Position numbers and translations under genes: made by a program. This document shows positions 35,734 through 38,500 of a DNA stretch of 38,500 nucleotides, piece by piece. This stretch comes from Prorocentrum cordatum. Lineage: Eukaryota > Sar > Dinophyceae > Prorocentrales > Prorocentraceae. The notes beneath the pieces were generated by a model. The model did not search any database. It saw only the letters and a program-made list of their open reading frames with translations, and was not told where the DNA came from. Location of the stretch: the NCBI GenBank assembly GCA_963575745.1, contig CAUYUJ010000669.1:342501-381000 (forward strand), in the 5' to 3' direction. The first letter of the stretch is position 1, and each line of letters starts with the position of its first letter.

Positions 35734-36966
35734 ATGTCCGCCAAGTACAGGACCTTGGACCTCGAGAAGCGCCGCCGTCTACACGTGGAGGCGGCAGAGG
35801 CTGACGACGCGGCAGCCGCGGGCAACCCCCGCCCTCTTGGGGGGCCCGCCTCGGCTGCACAGCGCCGCGTCCCTGCTGCAGCTGACGACCACGCCCATTG
35901 GGCAGGGCCTACTCGACCGCTTGCTGTGCGAACGGCGATGCTGAACCCTGCCGATTGCAAGGCTTCAATCCAGAACCACAGGCGGGACAAGCGCAGGATG
36001 CTCTCCGATGCTGAGGTCGCTGATCGACGGGACGCGGACGCGTTCGAGCAGGATGAGCAGCGGAGTGGTGGCCCCATCGAGTCGACGATCGCCACGCTAC
36101 CTGCTCTTGCCCACCCTCTCGATAGCAACCCGAGCATGTCTTGGAACGCCTCCGAGATTGGTGGTGCCATGCGCGTTGATCACTTGCGAGCTCGTTTTCA
36201 AGGCTGGGCTGACTTGATCAAGAAGGTAGTTACGTTGGACAGCCGCGGTGACCCTTGTCGGAACGCAGCGGCTGCTTTCCACAGTGTGTTGCAAAAGTTG
36301 TTCAAGCAGTGGTGCTCTACAATTCAGCACAGGGCCATCGACGGGTTCGACAATGCTGCGAAGGGCCCTGATGCTACCAGCAAGGACTTCTTGTGTTGGC
36401 GTGCCAACCGCTGCATGTGCGGATCTATTGGGAAGATGTCGCTAAAGCTTCGCAACAACATTCACGCGAGCATGAAGAGGATGTATCGGACTAAGGCTGA
36501 CAGGGCAGTTCTGGTTCGCAGCGAGGTGGTGATGCTTCTATGCGGTTGGGACGTCATCCGCGCTCCTGGCGGAGCGGTCTTGCCAGCGGACTTCGGCACC
36601 AGGCCTTCCGACGCCAAGTGGTTTCACATCTGCTACGTCCTCCAGAAGCCATGGGAGGCTATGGCAGAATTAATTTCCAATGCTATTCCCATCCCCCACC
36701 CCAAATTCCAGGTAGACGGGCTCCCATTATCCGAAACGGTTTTCTTTTGGTTATTGCTCCATTTCGTTGTTGGCCTCGCGGCCCCGACAAGCTCAAGGCA
36801 AATTTGCATCGGATTGGATTGGCATCCTTGGGCCAGCATGGCTACGGACGGTGACGATAACGTTGAGGAGCGAGGAGGAATGGTGGATGAGGAACGTGAA
36901 TCTTTCCGCCGAATCTTGTATGGTGCATGGTGCAGTCTAGGGCATGGGGACGTGTGCCAACAATGA
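35734..36966 (+). CDS. Intact ORF, about 410 aa, unrecognised
   Basis: First ATG at 35734 ('MSAKYRTLDLEKRRRLHVE'), TGA at 36964-36966. The frame is open 14 codons further upstream to a likely splice acceptor (CCAG at about 35688-35691), so the true 5' end may be an exon boundary. A polar, Ala-rich N-terminus precedes a folded-looking part: 'MRVDHLRARFQGWADLIKK', 'LQKLFKQWCSTIQHRAID', 'KDFLCWRANRCMCGSIGK', 'SEVVMLLCGWDVIRAPGG' and 'SDAKWFHICYVLQKPWEAM'. A hydrophobic segment 'SETVFFWLLLHFVVGLA' near residue 340 could be a membrane helix or a buried strand. No family is recognised. The distance (420 bp) and strand suggest it may be linked with the 991-aa ORF. Confidence 0.6.
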   Translation: MSAKYRTLDLEKRRRLHVEAAEADDAAAAGNPRPLGGPASAAQRRVPAAADDHAHWAGPTRPLAVRTAMLNPADCKASIQNHRRDKRRMLSDAEVADRRDADAFEQDEQRSGGPIESTIATLPALAHPLDSNPSMSWNASEIGGAMRVDHLRARFQGWADLIKKVVTLDSRGDPCRNAAAAFHSVLQKLFKQWCSTIQHRAIDGFDNAAKGPDATSKDFLCWRANRCMCGSIGKMSLKLRNNIHASMKRMYRTKADRAVLVRSEVVMLLCGWDVIRAPGGAVLPADFGTRPSDAKWFHICYVLQKPWEAMAELISNAIPIPHPKFQVDGLPLSETVFFWLLLHFVVGLAAPTSSRQICIGLDWHPWASMATDGDDNVEERGGMVDEERESFRRILYGAWCSLGHGDVCQQ

Positions 36967-37004
36967 CAATTTAAAAGAAAAGGTTTTAAATTACGGTTGC
37001 ACCG

Positions 37005-37140
37005 TTCTTGGGGTCCATTGGGGCCCTCTTGGGGGCTTATGTTGCCGTCTGTCTGTGGTCGCGGGGCCCCTTTTATGCTGTCTTGGGGTAGTTTGGCCGT
37101 CTGTGCGCCCTCTTGAAGCGATTGCGCTGCCGTCTTGAAG
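37005..37140 (+). repeat. Further TCTTGGGGCC-type repeats
   Basis: Five or so variants in 135 bp, for example GTTCTTGGGGTCCATTGGGG and CCCTCTTGGGGG, as at 28515-29120. Confidence 0.6.
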
Positions 37141-37580
37141 CCGCCTTTGTCCGTCGACGGGGGCGTTTATCACTACCACGTCGACCGTCCTGACATTTGC
37201 GAGTACACCAGTTCTGCAATGCTATGCTTAGCGTGCTATGTCATGAGGTGGTGTTTTATGATACGCTTTGCTGGTCTCTGCTATGTTGTGCCATGCTATG
37301 ATCTAGGGTCCCATCAAAAGCTCTCGGGAAGTCTCTTCTGGGCGCATCGGCAGCGGCCATCTTGAAACCAGGAAGGGTTTCTCTGGCGTTTTGGGTGTCT
37401 TGGGTGTCGCCCTCTGTGTCCTAAGCAGCAAATAACACATAGCAGCGCCCGCTCGTGAGTTGGGATGTTTCCGTCAATATATAGCGCTTCGCGCGTCCAT
37501 GTCCAGAGTTGGAGTTGCTTGAGGTCGAGGTTCTTCCCCGCCACCGCAACCCATGCAGCTAGGGGTGGGTTTTCTGGAGG
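37141..37580. other. Spacer, no gene; TGCTATG words
   Basis: Between 37215 and 37305, TGCTATG and GTGCTATG recur four to five times. Otherwise nothing is recognised. Confidence 0.4.
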
Positions 37581-37690
37581 TCCCCCTTCACCGCGGTAGA
37601 CGCCAGGACCCCTGGGCCGACCACGTTCTGAAGGTCGGTCGGTCCAGCTGTTGGCCCAGGGGGCCCCTGTTGTCTACGCGGCAGGGGGGG
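37581..37690. repeat. 110-bp imperfect inverted repeat, MITE-like
   Basis: Left arm 37581-37618 and right arm 37653-37690 pair with about 80% identity, sharing CCCCC..CCGCG.TAGAC and CCCTGGGCC. The loop is 34 bp. No target duplication is evident. Confidence 0.65.
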
Positions 37691-37900
37691 GCTTAGGCGT
37701 TGATGGGGTGTCTCGTCGCCCGTGACTCACCGTGGTTTTGGGCCCGTTGGGCTCAAAGGTTCTCAAGCTTTCGGCCTTAGCAATGGCCATCCTGGATCCG
37801 TTATGTGGCGCCCCTCGGGCTTTCAGGCACTCTCAGATATCTCTTCAGGTATGCCCGCTCGCCCAGCCGAAGTATGCGAGTTTGCCTATTGCGCTCCCAG

Positions 37901-38500
37901 GTTGTGTATCAGAGGCTTTATCCTACTCGCGATGGGATTTGGCCCGTCGCCGCCGTCGAAGATGGGATGGTGAATCTGGCTTCTCCGATTGGCGTCGTTG
38001 AGTTGTGCACCAAAGACGAGTTTTACACGGACTACGACCTGGTGACGTTTTTGTCCATGCCTTGTCATTGGATGGGGTCTTACTGGCAGCTGCGTTTCAG
38101 TGAAGGGTTCGTTGACATCATGGCGCCCAACCTTTGCGAGGTGGAGGTGGCGTCCAAGCAGTTGGTCCCTATCTTCAATCCTCGTCGCACTAGGTGCCGC
38201 CCCGACACGCACGAGTTTGCTTGGGCCGCGGAGGCGGAGGGCGAGCCCAGCGACGAGGGCGAGGACGCTGCCACAGGGCCTGGCAGTGATAGGGGCAGCG
38301 GCGGCGGGGAGTCCGAGGCCGCGTCGGACGCTCACGATCATTCCGATGACGGCGGCGGTTGGGACTCCGAGGAGGGCGGTGGCGATGGCCCTGACATTGA
38401 AAAGCCTTCTGGCGGCGACGCTGGTGGTCCACCTTCCAGTGCTGAGTCGATGTCTGCAGGTTCTTCCTCTTCGGAGTCCTCTTCGTCATCCACTGACTCC
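37901..38500 (+). CDS. 5' part of an unrecognised gene, runs off the window
   Basis: Open without a stop to the last base. The first ATG in the convincing part is at 37967, but the frame already reads as protein before it ('VVYQRLYPTRDGIWPVAAVE'), after a TCCCAG at about 37895-37900 that would suit a splice acceptor. 'MVNLASPIGVVELCTKDEF' and 'YDLVTFLSMPCHWMGSYWQ' look like a folded domain. From about residue 90 the protein becomes acidic, then Gly/Asp/Ser-rich ('DDGGGWDSEEGGGDGPD'), and ends in a Ser tract. No family is recognised. It is on the same strand as the two ORFs before it. Confidence 0.5.

Noticed and set aside
37725-37755. Second spliced-leader-like string (GCCCGTTGGGCTCAA) upstream of the last gene.
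   Set aside because: Only the 3' part matches; the first six positions do not, and no exon start follows directly.

Overview
This looks like nuclear DNA of a dinoflagellate. It is GC-rich, contains no operons of bacterial type, and is crowded with decayed mobile elements. The protein families I recognise are typical of dinoflagellate genomes: a tyrosine-recombinase retroelement that carries a cytosine methyltransferase, a multi-copy family with 'DG.PC.W' and 'CW.C' motifs, and a UPF1-like helicase linked to an RNase H-like domain. One intron, inferred from reading frames, has a GC donor, which is common in this lineage. No identification was run against any database.

Layout. (1) 1-8456, plus strand: fragments of an RNase H-like domain, a UPF1-like SF1 helicase and unrecognised downstream coding pieces, spread over all three frames and damaged. 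(2) 8571-19434: a 10.86-kb unit bounded by 28-bp terminal inverted repeats (26/28 identical, first 20 perfect). Every gene I can support inside it is on the minus strand. Eight copies of a short palindrome (core CCTCCTGNNCAGGAGG) divide it into seven modules. Six modules carry a gene; one carries AT-rich palindromes and a 23-bp direct repeat instead. One gene belongs to the dinoflagellate 'DG.PC.W' family and is the best candidate for a transposase. I think this unit is the most interesting object in the window. (3) About 19540-27770, plus strand: a decayed DIRS-like retroelement with the order gag-like, reverse transcriptase, RNase H, tyrosine recombinase, cytosine methyltransferase, flanked by rearranged terminal repeats and a degenerate tandem array. 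(4) 27780-32230: non-coding repeat territory with foldbacks, purine tracts and families of short repeats. (5) 32255-38500, plus strand: two long intact ORFs (991 aa and about 411 aa) and the start of a third that runs off the end. The first has a possible spliced-leader relic upstream of its ATG.

Decay is a theme. Five in-frame stops (four TGA, one TAG) and many frame changes interrupt otherwise readable proteins. Two of the frame changes lie in 7-base homopolymers and could be assembly errors. The intact ORFs at 32-37 kb stand out against this background.
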